17,771 nt of DNA, taken from an uncultured Treponema sp. (GTDB taxonomy: Bacteria; Spirochaetota; Spirochaetia; Treponematales; Treponemataceae). Position 1 is the stretch's first letter, and each line of letters opens with the position of its first letter. Where the stretch lies: the NCBI GenBank assembly GCA_937923945.1, contig CALDWC010000178.1, positions 1-17,771 on the forward strand, given 5' to 3'. Shown one piece after another: positions 8,000-15,709 of this stretch. Below the pieces are notes generated by a model that was not told the origin of the DNA, made no database searches, and saw only the letters and a list, made by a program, of their open reading frames with translations. The position numbers and the translations under genes were made by a program.

Positions 8000-8449
8000 A
8001 TGAAAAGATTTTTTACGTTTTGGGGTTTTGCACTTTTGAGCTTGGTATGCTTTGCGCAAAGTGCGGAAAAAATTGAGGCGCTGATTGCAAAAGATACAAT
8101 TTCCATCGGTGAGGCGTGTTATTTGGCAGGCTGTGCCGATGAAAAAATTACCGATGATGCTTCATTTGAAGAAGCGTTTCGCAGTTTTAACGATACAAAA
8201 ATTTTTAACGGAAAAACAGCGCAAGACGCCATTCGCCTTGATGAATTTGCAAACCTTGCATTGCAAAGCCTCGGTATTGAAAAAAACTTGTGGCATCGTG
8301 TCGGAAAAAGCAATCACTATGCGCTGAGAACGCTCGTCGGAATGAACATTGTTAAAAAAACGGCGCGCTCTGCAAGTTCCGTTTCGGGAAAAGAAGCTCT
8401 TCGTATTTTTGCAGAACTTATAAAAGAAAAAGGAGAGAACAATAAATGA
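8000..8449 (+). CDS. exported protein with S-layer-homology-like pattern
   Basis: A 149-residue protein. The N-terminus (MKRFFTFWGFALLSLVCFA, then QSAEK) is a type I signal peptide, so the mature protein is periplasmic or surface-exposed. The start is fixed by AAGGAAGGA at 7985-7993, six bases upstream. From about residue 74 the pattern IRLDEFANLALQSLG, then YALRTLVGMNIV, then VSGKEALRIFAELI resembles the ITRAEFA...LG / A..L...GIV / RxEA..... spacing of SLH-type domains. The match is partial and is my inference. Its stop overlaps the start of the outer-membrane gene by four bases (ATGA at 8446-8449), so the two are translationally coupled and probably work together, perhaps as a periplasmic or peptidoglycan tether for the barrel. 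Confidence 0.75.
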   Translation: MKRFFTFWGFALLSLVCFAQSAEKIEALIAKDTISIGEACYLAGCADEKITDDASFEEAFRSFNDTKIFNGKTAQDAIRLDEFANLALQSLGIEKNLWHRVGKSNHYALRTLVGMNIVKKTARSASSVSGKEALRIFAELIKEKGENNK

Positions 8450-9639
8450 AGCGTATACAAAAGATCGGTGTACTTATTTTTAGCTTAGTTATCGGGGTAT
8501 ATCCGCTCTGTGCGATTGACGGAGGTGCTTCGATTGCTGCCGGTGTCGATATACAAACGCCGATTAAACTGCCAAATAATCCTATTGGTGTCAAAAACTT
8601 TGAGCGCGTAAACGGGTACCTGCAGCAAAACATGGACAAAGACGGAAACTATAATTTTTATCTGGATACATCCTACCTTTTTTTATTTTCAGGAAACTTT
8701 TATAAAAATAAAAAGAATACAAACATAAAAAACATCGTGGATGTGGATCAGTTGAATTTTTCTTTTTTGTTTCCGCTCAATGGGGGCAATGCGGTATCGT
8801 TCATATTCGGACGTTTTCCTCAAGCCGATTATACAAATACAATATTTAAACAAAAATTGGACGGTGCAACGGTTGCGCTTGATTTTCAAAATGTACAGGC
8901 GGAATTTACCTTTGGCTACACGGGGCTTTTAAACACTTACACAAATCCGCTCTATGTGATGCCGCGCACATATACAAATACCGTGTATTCATTGGCACCT
9001 GCATTTATTGCAGCAAATGCAAAAACAAATTTCTTTGTCGGAAAATACGGACACCGTATCGGACTTGAATTTATGAGTTTTGTACAGCCGAAAAAAAAGC
9101 CCGGGTATCAAATCTACGGAACGTTTTCCGCTGACGGGCAAATTATTTCGCGCTTGATATTTGATGTTTCGACGACGATTGCACTGCGGAAGTATCCGAC
9201 TGATAAAAAATTACAATTAGGCGGTCTTGTTATCGGAGACCTCACTTACTATTTCAAACCGCTTGATGCGACATTCGGGTTCAGAGCCTTGTATGCGAGC
9301 GGTGCAAACGCGAAAACCGGTGAAGGCGCTTTTACCGGCTTTTCACGGCAGGCGCTTTCAAAAATAAGCGGACAGCTTCCCTCGGATGTGGTGTCTTTGG
9401 GCCTTTTCGGTTCACTTAAACCGCTTGACAATTTATTGATTAAGCTCACCGCCGACACATACTTGAAAGGGTCAAAACCGCAAAACGATGAAAAAAAATT
9501 CTCAGGTTTTCAGTGGGGAGGCGCTCTTGATTATGTATTACTACAGTCATTGTGTATCAATTGCGAGTTGGGACACTTCGTCGGAGAAAAAGGACGCGGT
9601 GCCTTTTTGGGTTCTTTAAAATGCATGCTGACTTTTTAG
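8446..9639 (+). CDS. probable outer-membrane beta-barrel protein
   Basis: A 397-residue protein. The signal peptide (MKRIQKIGVLIFSLVIGVYPLCA, cleavage before IDGG) is followed by long stretches of alternating polar and hydrophobic residues with many Gly, Tyr and Phe, for example YNFYLDTSYLFLFSGNFY and VSLGLFGSLKPLDNLLIKL. The chain ends in a strand closing with Phe (FLGSLKCMLTF). These are features of an outer-membrane barrel, possibly porin-like or a transporter; no specific family is recognised. It overlaps the stop of the 149-residue gene by 4 bp and has no strong Shine-Dalgarno of its own beyond AGGAGAG at 8430-8436, so coupling is likely. The FecR gene follows after 14 bp. Confidence 0.75.
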   Translation: MKRIQKIGVLIFSLVIGVYPLCAIDGGASIAAGVDIQTPIKLPNNPIGVKNFERVNGYLQQNMDKDGNYNFYLDTSYLFLFSGNFYKNKKNTNIKNIVDVDQLNFSFLFPLNGGNAVSFIFGRFPQADYTNTIFKQKLDGATVALDFQNVQAEFTFGYTGLLNTYTNPLYVMPRTYTNTVYSLAPAFIAANAKTNFFVGKYGHRIGLEFMSFVQPKKKPGYQIYGTFSADGQIISRLIFDVSTTIALRKYPTDKKLQLGGLVIGDLTYYFKPLDATFGFRALYASGANAKTGEGAFTGFSRQALSKISGQLPSDVVSLGLFGSLKPLDNLLIKLTADTYLKGSKPQNDEKKFSGFQWGGALDYVLLQSLCINCELGHFVGEKGRGAFLGSLKCMLTF

Positions 9640-9653
9640 CATGGGGAGGAAAG

Positions 9654-10289
9654 ATGAAAAGATGTATATTTTTTTGTGTCTCTTTAATCGCGGCTGCTTA
9701 TCTTTGCGCGGTTGAAGCTGAAGTTGTTGCAGTAAACGGTAAAGTTGAAATTCAAACCGGCGGAGCATGGCATACTGCCATGAAAGGTGAAAAAATCACG
9801 GCGAGTTCCGTTATTTCCACGGGGTTTAAAGCAACGCTCACTTTTAAGATTGACGGCTCTACGTTTACGGTGAACCCGCTTACGCGGCTGAAGTTGAAAG
9901 AAATTATTCAAAAAGAAAATGCCGTTTCCTCAAAAGTATTTTTGGATACCGGCAGTATGAAAGCCGACGTAAAGCCGAAAACGACGGAAAAAGTCAATTT
10001 CCAAGTACAGACACCGATTGCGACCGCTTCCGTGCGCGGAACTGCCGGAGAAATTTCCGCAACCGGAACTTTGGTGAGTACGCAGGGAGTTTGGGAGTAC
10101 CAAAACGGTACGCGGGTCGTATACGTTCCAAAAGACAGTTCCGTTGTGGTTAATGCGGACGATACGATTGCAACCGGTGCTGATGCTTTGAAAACAAGTG
10201 CAGGTATGCAAACGATTGCGGACGTTGTACCCAATATCAGTGATATTGAGCCGCCGGTCGCTGTTTCAACGTTAGAAATAGAATGGTAA
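9654..10289 (+). CDS. exported FecR-domain protein
   Basis: A 211-residue protein. The frame is open from 9552, but the ATG at 9654 is chosen because GGGGAGGA (9643-9650) lies just upstream and the codon begins a proper signal peptide (MKRCIFFCVSLIAAAYLCA). The mature chain carries a FecR-type domain, roughly residues 45-150: GEKITASSVISTG, then TLTFKIDGSTFTVNPLTRLKL, then the hallmark SVRGTAGE at 126-133 and the following beta-hairpin STQGVWEYQNG. Known biology: classic FecR proteins cross the inner membrane and signal to a FecI sigma factor. This one has no cytoplasmic part or internal membrane helix, and no sigma factor gene is nearby. A structural or sensing role in the periplasm is therefore more likely than anti-sigma activity. 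It is the last gene of the envelope operon. Confidence 0.85.
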   Translation: MKRCIFFCVSLIAAAYLCAVEAEVVAVNGKVEIQTGGAWHTAMKGEKITASSVISTGFKATLTFKIDGSTFTVNPLTRLKLKEIIQKENAVSSKVFLDTGSMKADVKPKTTEKVNFQVQTPIATASVRGTAGEISATGTLVSTQGVWEYQNGTRVVYVPKDSSVVVNADDTIATGADALKTSAGMQTIADVVPNISDIEPPVAVSTLEIEW

Positions 10290-10295
10290 TGCGTG

Positions 10296-10337
10296 AAAAC
10301 CGAATGTTGTTGTTTTCAGCAACGGCATTCGGTTTTT
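10296..10337 (+). terminator. rho-independent terminator after the FecR gene
   Basis: AAAACCGAATG (10296-10306) pairs with CATTCGGTTTT (10326-10336). An inner GTTG (10309-10312) and CAAC (10320-10323) extend the stem, and T residues run through the 3' arm (10333-10337). It lies 7 bp after the FecR stop. The A-rich left arm also gives a T tract on the minus strand, so it may end coaE transcription as well. Confidence 0.85.
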
Positions 10338-10400
10338 AACTTGTGTGAGCTCGAAAAACTTCAGCTTGGAAAGCTTTCCTTGTGCAAAAGTAAATCATGC

Positions 10401-10556
10401 ATAAGGAAACGCTGATTAAAGGCTTGACGCCGTTTAACAGCGTTTCCTTATTGTTTCTCAATGTTCAGTATAATAAGGTAGATTCTGAACATTTTCGAAA
10501 CAACGATTTTTAAGGTGGGCACTGATTAATTCTCGATTGAATTAATCAGTGCCTCC
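10401..10556 (+). repeat. dispersed multi-hairpin repeat, copy B (reference copy)
   Basis: This is the most complete copy, with three stems. Hairpin 1 has perfect 14-bp arms, ATAAGGAAACGCTG (10401-10414) and CAGCGTTTCCTTAT (10438-10451). Hairpin 2 pairs TTGTTTC (10451-10457) with GAAACAA (10497-10503) and, further in, ATGTTCAG (10461-10468) with CTGAACAT (10485-10492). Hairpin 3 has perfect 15-bp arms, GGCACTGATTAATTC (10518-10532) and GAATTAATCAGTGCC (10539-10553), around a 6-nt loop. It lies between the convergent FecR and coaE genes and enters the coaE coding region. Bases 10338-10400 hold only a GGAAAGCTTTCC palindrome (10368-10379). Confidence 0.85.
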
Positions 10557-11137
10557 ATAACGGTATCGATTTTTTTTTGCAAGTTTTTTTTCGAGCCGTT
10601 GTTTTTTATAACATATATTTTTTTCCCCTTTTTTTTATAAGCGCTGAAAAAATTTTTTTGATTTTTAAAACGGAGAAGGGTATCTTTCAACGAAAGCGAA
10701 TCGCGTTTATGCACCCGGACTGCCCGAATCCAAAAAGCTGCCGTTACATAGATAAAGCAATCAACGTCGTTAATCAAATCTGTTTTATGGAGTGTCGGGG
10801 CGTTGAGGATAATGATGCGCTGCGGCGCCGTGCGTACAAAATTGCGGATTTCCTTTTCAATGAGCGGCAGCATAAATTTTTCGTGCCGGCGCAAATCATC
10901 TTTGTGTGAAAAAAGAAAAGCCGCCAAAACTTTTTTATTCAAACTACCGTCGCTATTTTTCACCGCAGGACAAACCGATTCAAACATGCCGATAATTTCG
11001 CTTTGGTGTGCGTCTAATATTTTTTTTGCAACACAATCCGCATCGATGAGTGCGGCATCGTATTTTGAAAAACAAGCCGCCGCTTCGTTTTTGCCGCTCC
11101 CCGAAGTTCCCACCAATCCGACTATTATTTTTTTCAT
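10526..11137 (-). CDS. coaE: dephospho-CoA kinase
   Basis: A 203-residue enzyme that phosphorylates dephospho-CoA on the ribose 3'-OH using ATP, the last step of coenzyme A synthesis in the cytoplasm. The P-loop GLVGTSGSGKN is at residues 7-17, followed by LIDADCVAKKIL near 30-41 (the family's DAD motif) and LNAPTLHKTDL near 110-120. Length is typical. Two oddities stand out. The P-loop ends in GKN where most family members have GKS or GKT. The last nine codons and the TAA stop lie inside hairpin 3 of repeat copy B, so the C-terminal helix tail EALINSIEN is repeat-encoded. The gene starts 3 bp after the polA stop and is surely co-transcribed with it. Confidence 0.88.
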   Translation of the reverse strand: MKKIIVGLVGTSGSGKNEAAACFSKYDAALIDADCVAKKILDAHQSEIIGMFESVCPAVKNSDGSLNKKVLAAFLFSHKDDLRRHEKFMLPLIEKEIRNFVRTAPQRIIILNAPTLHKTDLINDVDCFIYVTAAFWIRAVRVHKRDSLSLKDTLLRFKNQKNFFSAYKKKGKKIYVIKNNGSKKNLQKKIDTVMEALINSIEN

Positions 11138-11140
11138 AAA

Positions 11141-13984
11141 TTAGTGGAAGTCTCCCCATGACTTTCCCGTTTCAATACTCACGCGCAGTGGAACGGAAAG
11201 AGCAATAACCGACTCAAGCGTTTCTTTTACGATAGATTTCAATGTGGTAACGTCGTTTTCATGACAGCTGAAAATCAATTCGTCATGCACCTGCAATAAA
11301 AGTTTTGCATCGATTTTTTCTTTTCGGATTTTTTCATCAACGGCAATCATCGCCATCTTAACAATATCGCTCGCGGTTCCCTGCACCGGCGTATTAATCG
11401 CAATGCGCTCTCCTGCGCTTTTGACGATTTTATTTTTGTTGGTAACTTCCGGAATGTAGCGAACTCGTCCCGTCAATGTTTTTACATAGCCGTTCGTTTC
11501 TGCAAAACTTTTTACCTCGTCCAAAAATGTTGCTACCCCGGAATAATTTTCAAAATAGTGCTTGATAAATTCACTCGCCATTTTTCGCGGAATTTTTAAT
11601 TCGTTAGCAAGCCGGAATGCACTCATGCCGTAAATAACTCCGAAGTTAATCACTTTCGCAATACGCCGCATATCAGGGGTAACCGTTTCAATGCCGGTGT
11701 GAAAAATTAAACTTGCGGTTTTTGCATGCACATCGAGTCCCTCATTGAACGCATCGCAGAGCGCTTTATCCTGTGAAAGGTGCGCCAGTACCACCAGTTC
11801 AATTTGCGAATAGTCGGCAGAAAGGAGAAGTTCTCCATCCGGTGCGTAAAACGCATGCCGAATTTTTCGTCCGAGTTCATCGCGAATCGGAATGTTTTGC
11901 AAGTTCGGGTCGCGACTCGAAAGACGTCCCGTTGCCGTACCGGTTTGTAAAAACGTCGTATGAATGCGGCTTTCGCGATCGACCAGTTTCGGCAATGCAA
12001 CGGCGTACGTTGATTGCAGCTTTGTGAGTTTTCGGTAACCGACAATCAACGGGATAATCGGATCGGCATCCATGAGCGATTCAAGCGTTGCATCATCCGT
12101 TGAAAAACCCGTTTTAATTTTTTTAAGCGGTTTCAACTGACGCTCGTCAAAGAGTACCGTTTGTAGCTGCTTCGGTGAACCGATATTAAATTCGTATCCG
12201 GATAAATCAAAAACCAGCTGTTCAATTTTTTTTATTTCCGCATCAATACTGTTTGAAAAATCGTTCAGCTCATCAACCGAAAGATACATTCCGTTTTCTT
12301 CCATTCGGCACAATACCGGTATCAGCTTTAATTCAATATCGGTGTAAATTGTTTCCAGACCCGTTTCGCGTAAACTCGACGCAAGCAGTCGCTGTAAATA
12401 AAATGTGAGTACGGTGTTTTGTATTAAATAATTTTTTAAATGCTCCGGCTCAATTTCGAAAATTGTTTTTTTCTTTTTACTAATTTCTTTTAATTCGATA
12501 AAAGGATAATCAAAAATAAACTTGCCAATCGTTTCAATGTCATAGTTACTGAGAGTCGTTTGCAAAACCCATGCGGCCACTGCCGTATCAAAAATGGAAA
12601 GCGCATACTCATTGAGTAAGCCATTTTGTTTTAAAAGTTTTAGTGCCGGTTTTGCATCATGGATAATAAAGGTATGATTGCTTTCAGAAAAGAAATTTAA
12701 AAAAACGTTTTTTATTTCCGGTGAAAGATTCACCTCCGTTTGAAGGCTGAAATTTTCCGCCGACGGACGGAAACAATCGACAATGTACACACACGAAAGG
12801 TCAAAACAAAAAGCAAGAGCGGCAATCGTCTGTTCCGTTTCAGTTTGAGGCAGCATATACACACTGCAAAATCGTTCGCTCTGATGTTCCGTAAAAACGT
12901 TTTTTATTTCGTCGGCGCTTGAAAGAACTACCGTTTTCGCTTTGGGGAAAAAATTGTTTTTTTCGGAAGCGGCTATTTTTTGGAGCGGCGTGAGAATCGG
13001 CGCGGAGCCGGTTTGTTTTTTTGCCGGCTCCGGTTGAAGCGTTTCCGATTTTTGTACCTTCGCTTTGGGTGGCGCTGTATCTTTTACGGCGGAACTCGTT
13101 TTTGTGTTTGCAAGTGATTCAAACTTTTTTGCAAGCGATGGAATTTCGGCGTGCAGCAGTTTTGCCGCGCCGTCTGCAAAGTTAAAATCACCCGGCTGCA
13201 AACTGAACTCGATTGGAACATCGTACTTGAGTGTAATGAGCGAGCGAGCGGTTTCAAAATTTTCTTTGCCGGCAATTATTTTTTCTTTTATCTTTTTGCT
13301 GAGTACGGTGTCGGTTTCGATTTTTTCAAAAAGCTCGTCGACACTTTTATACTCCGTTAAAATTTTTTGTGCGGTTTTAATTCCGATTCCGTCCACTCCT
13401 CTTACATTGTCCGCACTATCGCCGGTCAGCGAAAGCAAATCCAAAATTTTTTCCGCACCGACGCCCCATTCCGTTTGCACATCATCGGCGGTAAAAATTT
13501 TAAGGTTGTGCATTTTATCGCTCCGAATCATAAATGTAAAATCATTAACGAGTTGCAATAAATCTTTATCACCGGAAAAAATATAGGTTTCTTTTTTTTG
13601 TTCGGTTGCGGTTCGTGCAATCGTTGCAATAATATCATCTGCTTCATAACCGTTACAGCGGAGCGTTTGAATATTCATTGCCTGTAAAATTTCTTCAATG
13701 AGGGGAATCTGCTCGCGTAAGTCTTCCGGCGTTTTTTCCCGATTGGCTTTGTACTCGGCATATTGTTCGTGACGGAATGTCGGTCCGATTGAATCCAACG
13801 CGGCAAGAATTGCTGTCGGGTGATATTTTTCAATGAGCTGGTGCAAACTGTTAAGCACACCGTATACGCATGAAATGTTTTTTCCCTCTTTTGTTAAAAG
13901 CGGATTGCGGTAAAACGCATAGTAGGTTTTGTAAATTAAACCGTACGTGTCCAATACTAAAATAAAATCTTTCACGGTTTGCAT
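11141..13984 (-). CDS. polA: DNA polymerase I
   Basis: The 947-residue product works in Okazaki-fragment processing and repair. Residues 1 to about 275 form an intact 5'-3' exonuclease (FEN) domain: FRHEQYAEYKANREKTPEDL, GYEADDIIATIA, SGDKDLLQL and DSADNVRGVDGIGIKTAQKI. A Lys/Pro-rich linker at about 285-340 leads to a 3'-5' exonuclease-like domain at about 345-540. There the metal-binding DxE of active proofreading domains is not seen (SVYMLPQTE at the equivalent place), so proofreading is probably lost. The polymerase domain has TGRLSSRDPNLQNIP, motif A SADYSQIELVVLAHLS (about 723), motif B RRIAKVINFGVIYGMS (about 775) and motif C LLQVHDELIF (about 896). Shine-Dalgarno is weak. The gene has its own promoter at 14011-14039. 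Confidence 0.95.
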   Translation of the reverse strand: MQTVKDFILVLDTYGLIYKTYYAFYRNPLLTKEGKNISCVYGVLNSLHQLIEKYHPTAILAALDSIGPTFRHEQYAEYKANREKTPEDLREQIPLIEEILQAMNIQTLRCNGYEADDIIATIARTATEQKKETYIFSGDKDLLQLVNDFTFMIRSDKMHNLKIFTADDVQTEWGVGAEKILDLLSLTGDSADNVRGVDGIGIKTAQKILTEYKSVDELFEKIETDTVLSKKIKEKIIAGKENFETARSLITLKYDVPIEFSLQPGDFNFADGAAKLLHAEIPSLAKKFESLANTKTSSAVKDTAPPKAKVQKSETLQPEPAKKQTGSAPILTPLQKIAASEKNNFFPKAKTVVLSSADEIKNVFTEHQSERFCSVYMLPQTETEQTIAALAFCFDLSCVYIVDCFRPSAENFSLQTEVNLSPEIKNVFLNFFSESNHTFIIHDAKPALKLLKQNGLLNEYALSIFDTAVAAWVLQTTLSNYDIETIGKFIFDYPFIELKEISKKKKTIFEIEPEHLKNYLIQNTVLTFYLQRLLASSLRETGLETIYTDIELKLIPVLCRMEENGMYLSVDELNDFSNSIDAEIKKIEQLVFDLSGYEFNIGSPKQLQTVLFDERQLKPLKKIKTGFSTDDATLESLMDADPIIPLIVGYRKLTKLQSTYAVALPKLVDRESRIHTTFLQTGTATGRLSSRDPNLQNIPIRDELGRKIRHAFYAPDGELLLSADYSQIELVVLAHLSQDKALCDAFNEGLDVHAKTASLIFHTGIETVTPDMRRIAKVINFGVIYGMSAFRLANELKIPRKMASEFIKHYFENYSGVATFLDEVKSFAETNGYVKTLTGRVRYIPEVTNKNKIVKSAGERIAINTPVQGTASDIVKMAMIAVDEKIRKEKIDAKLLLQVHDELIFSCHENDVTTLKSIVKETLESVIALSVPLRVSIETGKSWGDFH

Positions 13985-14010
13985 TGTAGTACACTTTACA
14001 AAAATAATAA

Positions 14011-14039
14011 AGTATAAGCGAACAACAATACCGCATCAA
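14011..14039 (-). promoter_or_regulatory. promoter for polA-coaE
   Basis: On the minus strand TTGATG (14034-14039) is separated by 17 nt from TATACT (14011-14016), giving a leader of about 20 nt before the polA start. It lies in the 73-bp gap after cobU and lets polA-coaE be transcribed independently of the upstream cobalamin genes. Confidence 0.6.
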
Positions 14040-14059
14040 AAAGGGCTGATACCCGTTTT
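14038..14059 (-). terminator. weak terminator candidate at the end of cobU
   Basis: Read on the minus strand, AAAA, a bulged C and GGG pair with CCC and TTTT across a 6-nt loop, ending in a run of T. The stem has only three G-C pairs. It overlaps both the cobU stop and the -35 box of the polA promoter. Confidence 0.25.
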
Positions 14060-14600
14060 ACTTTACCCGCACCGGAATGCCGCTCACGCACCAATATACT
14101 TCATCGCAGTGCGCAGCTAAAAAAGAGTTGGTCATTCCCTGCAAGTCGACGAACATGCGGGAGATTTTGTGCATCGGGATTGTTGCGCTTCCGACTTCAT
14201 TAGTTACCATAAGTAAATCCAAATCTTTATCACGTACAACGGTAAGCAGCGTTGAAAACGTTTTTTGGATTGCCGCAAAAACGGTTTCAAAATCATCATC
14301 CGTGATGTTCGATTTTTCTCCGGTGTATTCAAATAAAAACCGCGAAACGGAATTGGTAATGCAATCAAGTAAGTAGTGTTTTTCCGTGCCAATGTATGTG
14401 TCAAAATTTTTATAGCATTCAACGGTTCGCCACTTTTGATTGCGACGTGCAATATGCTTTTGAATGCGCGCTTGCATTTCATAATCGTCTTCCCGTTTTT
14501 CCGCCGTTGCAAAATACACCACATCGGAAAAGTCCGCAAATAATTTTTCCGCGAACGTTGACTTGCCGCTTCGCTGTCCGCCGGTAATGAGTCGTATCAT
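14058..14600 (-). CDS. cobU: adenosylcobinamide kinase / adenosylcobinamide-phosphate guanylyltransferase
   Basis: A 180-residue bifunctional enzyme of the cobalamin nucleotide loop. It phosphorylates adenosylcobinamide and then transfers GMP to make AdoCbi-GDP. The P-loop is GGQRSGKST at residues 7-15. The typical elements follow in order: QKWRTVE, LLDCITNSVSRFL, VTNEVGSATIPMHKISRMF, then DLQGMTNSFLAAHCDEVYW and the C-terminal SGIPVRVK. The frame is open back to 14738, but that extension overlaps cobT. ATG 14600 is preceded by GGAG at 14604-14607 and gives the normal family N-terminus MIRLITGG. It starts 14 bp after the cobT stop, in the same operon. No cobS or corrin-ring genes are in the window, so this may be part of a salvage route. 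Confidence 0.92.
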   Translation of the reverse strand: MIRLITGGQRSGKSTFAEKLFADFSDVVYFATAEKREDDYEMQARIQKHIARRNQKWRTVECYKNFDTYIGTEKHYLLDCITNSVSRFLFEYTGEKSNITDDDFETVFAAIQKTFSTLLTVVRDKDLDLLMVTNEVGSATIPMHKISRMFVDLQGMTNSFLAAHCDEVYWCVSGIPVRVK

Positions 14601-14614
14601 GATCTCCGCCGATT

Positions 14615-15709
14615 TTACGAATGCTTTCCGGTACGCAAATCGATTAAATCGCTTTTTGCAATCGGCGTATCGGTGAATTTTCCCATGTGATAAAAAATAA
14701 AAAGACTTGCATCCATAAGAGTAAAAAGGAGCGGGCAACCGCTTCCTTCACCGAGCCGCATTTCCAAATCGAGTACCGGTTTTAAACCTAAAAGTTCTGC
14801 AGCGAGTTTTCCGCCTTTTTCGTTTGACGCATGCGAGGCAAAAAGATAATCTTTTACCTGTGCGTTGAGACGGTACGCACATAATGCCGCTACCGTTGAA
14901 ATAAACCCGTCAATAACCGCCGCTCCGTGATATATTGCCGCTCCGAGAAAAAAGCCGCACATTGCCGCTAAATCAAAGCCGCCGACTTTTGCCAAACAGT
15001 CAATCGGATCGTTTGCGTTCGGGACGTTGATTTTCAATGCTTTGTCAACGGCGGCGATTTTTTTCCGTCTCATTTCCGTTGTTGTCGACGCTCCGCTTCC
15101 CACCGTTTCCGATGCAGATTTTTCCGACAGAGCGGAAAGAACTGCCGCACTTGTTGTGGTATTGCAAATACCCAACTCGCCGACACCTGCCAGCGCGTAT
15201 CCTTGCTCGGTAAAAATTTCTTTTGCCGTTTCAATGCCACGCAAAATCAGCGTAACGCAATCGGCGCGTGACATTGCTTCGCCGATAGAAATATTGTTCG
15301 TGCCGTTGTGCAGTTTTAAGTTTTTAATTTCCGGAAATTCGCTCGTTTTAATTAAGCCGACATCGTAAATAAAAATGTCGGATTTTGCAAACTGTGAAAC
15401 CGCGCCGAGTCCGGTGTTTCCGCGCAGCATACTTTCCGCCAAGTGGAACGTGGTAATTTGCGGTTGGCTGGTAACCCCTTCGGCAAATACGCCGTTGTCG
15501 GCGGCAAACACACACACGCATTTTTTTTTCGCCTGCGGCGTTACCGTTTTTTGGATACTCGCAAGTTTACAGCACATCGTTTCCAAATGTCCGAGCGAAC
15601 CGGGCGGGTGTGCTAAAAGATCCCAGTTTTTCTGTGTTGTTAGGGAAAAACTTTTTTCAGTCGGTATGATTGTTGCAAGCAGATTTTTTAATTCGGCTTC
15701 GCTCTTCAT
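14615..15709 (-). CDS. cobT: nicotinate-nucleotide--dimethylbenzimidazole phosphoribosyltransferase
   Basis: A 364-residue enzyme that transfers phosphoribose from nicotinate mononucleotide to 5,6-dimethylbenzimidazole or another lower-ligand base, activating it for cobalamin assembly. Family motifs in order are SLGHLE near 38, FAADNGVFAEGVTSQPQ at 68-84, AGVGELGICNTTTSA at 174-188, KVGGFDLAAMCGFFLGAA at 241-258, SHASNEKGG near 292-300, and MRLGEGSG at 317-324. Glu321 matches the catalytic Glu317 of the Salmonella enzyme and Glu178 matches Glu174. Asn72 stands where many CobTs have His (ADHGV); I believe the Asn form also occurs in clostridial-type CobT. The start overlaps the upstream stop by four bases (TGA within ATGA at 15706-15709), so translation is coupled to the TIM-barrel gene. 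The lower ligand it uses cannot be told from sequence. Confidence 0.94.
   Translation of the reverse strand: MKSEAELKNLLATIIPTEKSFSLTTQKNWDLLAHPPGSLGHLETMCCKLASIQKTVTPQAKKKCVCVFAADNGVFAEGVTSQPQITTFHLAESMLRGNTGLGAVSQFAKSDIFIYDVGLIKTSEFPEIKNLKLHNGTNNISIGEAMSRADCVTLILRGIETAKEIFTEQGYALAGVGELGICNTTTSAAVLSALSEKSASETVGSGASTTTEMRRKKIAAVDKALKINVPNANDPIDCLAKVGGFDLAAMCGFFLGAAIYHGAAVIDGFISTVAALCAYRLNAQVKDYLFASHASNEKGGKLAAELLGLKPVLDLEMRLGEGSGCPLLFTLMDASLFIFYHMGKFTDTPIAKSDLIDLRTGKHS

Noticed and set aside
9552..9653. Earlier start for the FecR gene
   Set aside because: The extension overlaps the barrel gene and would bury the signal peptide; GGGGAGGA marks the start at 9654.
10401..10556. Repeat copy B as the rho-independent terminator of coaE
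   Set aside because: None of its three stems is followed by a T tract on the minus strand; the bidirectional hairpin at 10296-10337 is a better candidate.
14601..14738. A 46-residue N-terminal extension of CobU
   Set aside because: It overlaps the end of cobT, looks unlike any CobU, and a ribosome-binding site plus the normal family start are found at 14600.
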